A stretch of DNA of 6,834 bases from Acidimicrobiaceae bacterium (lineage in GTDB: Bacteria > Actinomycetota > Acidimicrobiia > Acidimicrobiales > Palsa-688). Below the pieces are notes generated by a model. The model saw only the letters and a program-made list of their open reading frames with translations. It was not told where the DNA came from and did not search any database. The first letter of the stretch is position 1, and every line of letters starts with the position of its first letter. The translations under genes and the position numbers were made by a program. Below are positions 5,333 through 6,834 of this stretch, one piece after another. The stretch spans positions 1 to 6,834 of the forward strand of contig PMHU01000287.1 of the NCBI GenBank assembly GCA_003156795.1, read 5' to 3'.

Positions 5333-6834
5333 CTAGCTGGGTTCTCGCAAATTCCCGGTCTCGTGACTGAACCAGTTCTCGACTACTGGCCGGACCACCT
5401 TGCCCATCGCATTGCGGGGTAGGGCCTCGATCCGCCAGCGCTCAGGCACCTTGTAGCGCGCGAGCTGCTGTGCGCAATGGTCACGCAACGAATCCGTCGA
5501 GATCATGGCGCCCGGGACGAGCTCGATCGCTGCCGCGACGCGCTCACCGAGACGGTCATCGGGCACACCCACCACTGCAGCCCCCCCTACCCCGGGAAAG
5601 GTGAGCAGCACCCGCTCGACCTCGGCCGGATACACGTTGGCTCCCCCTCGCAGGATCAGCGAGCTCCGCCGGTCTCGGACAAAGAGGCTCCCGCCATCGT
5701 CGAGCTCGCCCATGTCCCCAGTCCGGAGCGAGCCGTCGACCACAACGTCGGCCACATTGTGTCGGAGCCCGCGGTATCCGAGCATCGGAGTGTAATGCCC
5801 GGCCCACTCGCCGTCATGGGCTGCCCGGACCGTGATCTCTCCGGTCTGGCCGGGTGGCAGGACTCCTCCATTATCATCGATGATCTCCACCACCAAGTGG
5901 GGGAGAGACTTGCCGCTGGAACCTTCGACGGCAGGCTCGCCTCGGGGCTCGATGGTCATGACGGTGGGCACCTCGGTCATCCCGAATGTGGCGTGCACCC
6001 GTTTGCCGAACCGTGCCTCGAACTGCTCGCGGACCGCGCGCGGGCAGTATGTACCTCCGGTCCACACGTCGTCGAGCGTGGCGAGGTCGCTGTCGTTCAC
6101 TTCAGTCGACACGGCCAGATCACGCAGCATGGTCGGGACACCGAACCATGAGGTGACGCGCTCGTCTCGGATCCACCCCGCAATACCGGGCGCATCCACC
6201 CGGTCCATCACCACCTGGGTGCCTCCGGCCTCCGCGGCGAGGAGAGTGCTGGTCACCTGCAGGTTGAGGATCGTCAGAGCTGCGCAGTCGCCGCGCCGCA
6301 AGGAGCTATCGAACCAGCGGGCCTGCCGGAGGACGATGGCGGGGAGCAGGAGGTTCCGCTCCGAGTGGACCACGCCTTTGGGGCGTCCGGTCGTACCGCT
6401 TGTGTATGCGACGCCCGCAGGTTCGTCTCGCCCGCGTACGGTTCTCGGGTAGCGACCTCCGGCATCCACGCGGGCCTCCCATTCGCGGGACGAGCCGCCG
6501 GCCCCGACGAGCCGGGCTGTCACGTCACCGGATGTGCCGAGATCGCCGACGAGGGCCTCATCAGCGATGAGGACCGCCGCACCCGCGTCGCCAAGGATGA
6601 AGGACTTCTCCGGCACCGCCAGGCCTCGGTTGACGCCGAGCCATACGCCGCCGACCCTCGCTGTCGCGTAGAACGTGACAACGATCTCGAGCTGGTTGGG
6701 CAGGCTGACTGCGACGACGTCGCCTCGGCCGACGCCGAGTTCGTGGAGCGCGCCCGCCGCCCGGTCGACCATTGCGTCGAGCTGCTCGTAGCTCAGCCGT
6801 CCGTTCGATGCGACGAGGGCCTCCCGGGCGGGCT
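5333..6834 (-). CDS. Acyl-CoA synthetase (AMP-forming, ANL superfamily), 5' end outside the window
   Basis: An adenylate-forming acyl-CoA ligase that activates a carboxylic acid with ATP and then CoA. The window holds 499 residues. The frame continues upstream of the Met at 6772 through ASNGRLSYEQLDAMVDRAAG, the conserved start of these enzymes, so the true start lies beyond the right edge. Numbered from that internal Met: the P-loop YTSGTTGRPKG (123-133), A5 FGMTE (263-267), RTGDMGELDDGG (350-361) with the ribose-binding Asp, RDRRSSLILRGGANVYPAEV (366-385) with the hinge, and the catalytic lysine in NAMGKV (Lys458). All core motifs are intact, so it should be active. The size and motifs fit fatty-acid or aromatic-acid CoA ligases (FadD/4CL type). 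The acid is not predictable by eye. It converges on the second SDR and probably supplies the CoA ester that the cluster works on. Confidence 0.92.
   Translation of the reverse strand, partial: PAREALVASNGRLSYEQLDAMVDRAAGALHELGVGRGDVVAVSLPNQLEIVVTFYATARVGGVWLGVNRGLAVPEKSFILGDAGAAVLIADEALVGDLGTSGDVTARLVGAGGSSREWEARVDAGGRYPRTVRGRDEPAGVAYTSGTTGRPKGVVHSERNLLLPAIVLRQARWFDSSLRRGDCAALTILNLQVTSTLLAAEAGGTQVVMDRVDAPGIAGWIRDERVTSWFGVPTMLRDLAVSTEVNDSDLATLDDVWTGGTYCPRAVREQFEARFGKRVHATFGMTEVPTVMTIEPRGEPAVEGSSGKSLPHLVVEIIDDNGGVLPPGQTGEITVRAAHDGEWAGHYTPMLGYRGLRHNVADVVVDGSLRTGDMGELDDGGSLFVRDRRSSLILRGGANVYPAEVERVLLTFPGVGGAAVVGVPDDRLGERVAAAIELVPGAMISTDSLRDHCAQQLARYKVPERWRIEALPRNAMGKVVRPVVENWFSHETGNLREPS

Overview
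The window is high-GC DNA with GTG starts, Shine-Dalgarno sites of the GGAGG type and tightly packed genes for acyl-CoA metabolism. This points to an actinobacterium, probably in or near the mycolic-acid group (Mycobacterium, Rhodococcus, Gordonia and relatives) or Nocardioides. That placement rests on gene content and style, not on a marker gene. No rRNA, tRNA, CRISPR array, insertion sequence or phage gene was seen.

Layout, left to right. (1) The N-terminal 119 residues of an amidohydrolase-2 family enzyme run leftward out of the window. (2) A 174-bp divergent promoter region follows, with a good -35/-10 pair for the amidohydrolase and an inverted repeat over its -10. (3) A crotonase-fold protein reads rightward; it lacks both canonical catalytic glutamates. 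(4) Convergent to it are a leftward short-chain dehydrogenase/reductase (SDR) and, overlapping its stop by 4 bp, a 97-residue protein that looks like a TesB acyl-CoA thioesterase with about 200 central residues removed. (5) The 341-bp gap at 2437-2777 holds the SDR promoter and the decayed, frameshifted C-terminal end of an aldehyde dehydrogenase. (6) Rightward come an alpha/beta hydrolase, a TetR-family regulator and a second SDR that starts on the base after the TetR stop. (7) Convergent to these is an acyl-CoA synthetase whose start lies beyond the right edge.

As a set, the genes read as part of a catabolic cluster for an unidentified carboxylic acid, ester or alcohol/ketone-bearing compound. 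The ligase would make the CoA thioester, the crotonase and SDRs would act on CoA or carbonyl/hydroxyl intermediates, and the hydrolase and amidohydrolase would cleave ester or C-C/C-N bonds. The TetR protein is the likely local regulator. The substrate cannot be read from the sequence. The most unusual aspect is gene decay in the middle of an otherwise intact cluster: an internally deleted thioesterase and an aldehyde dehydrogenase stump flank one intact SDR.
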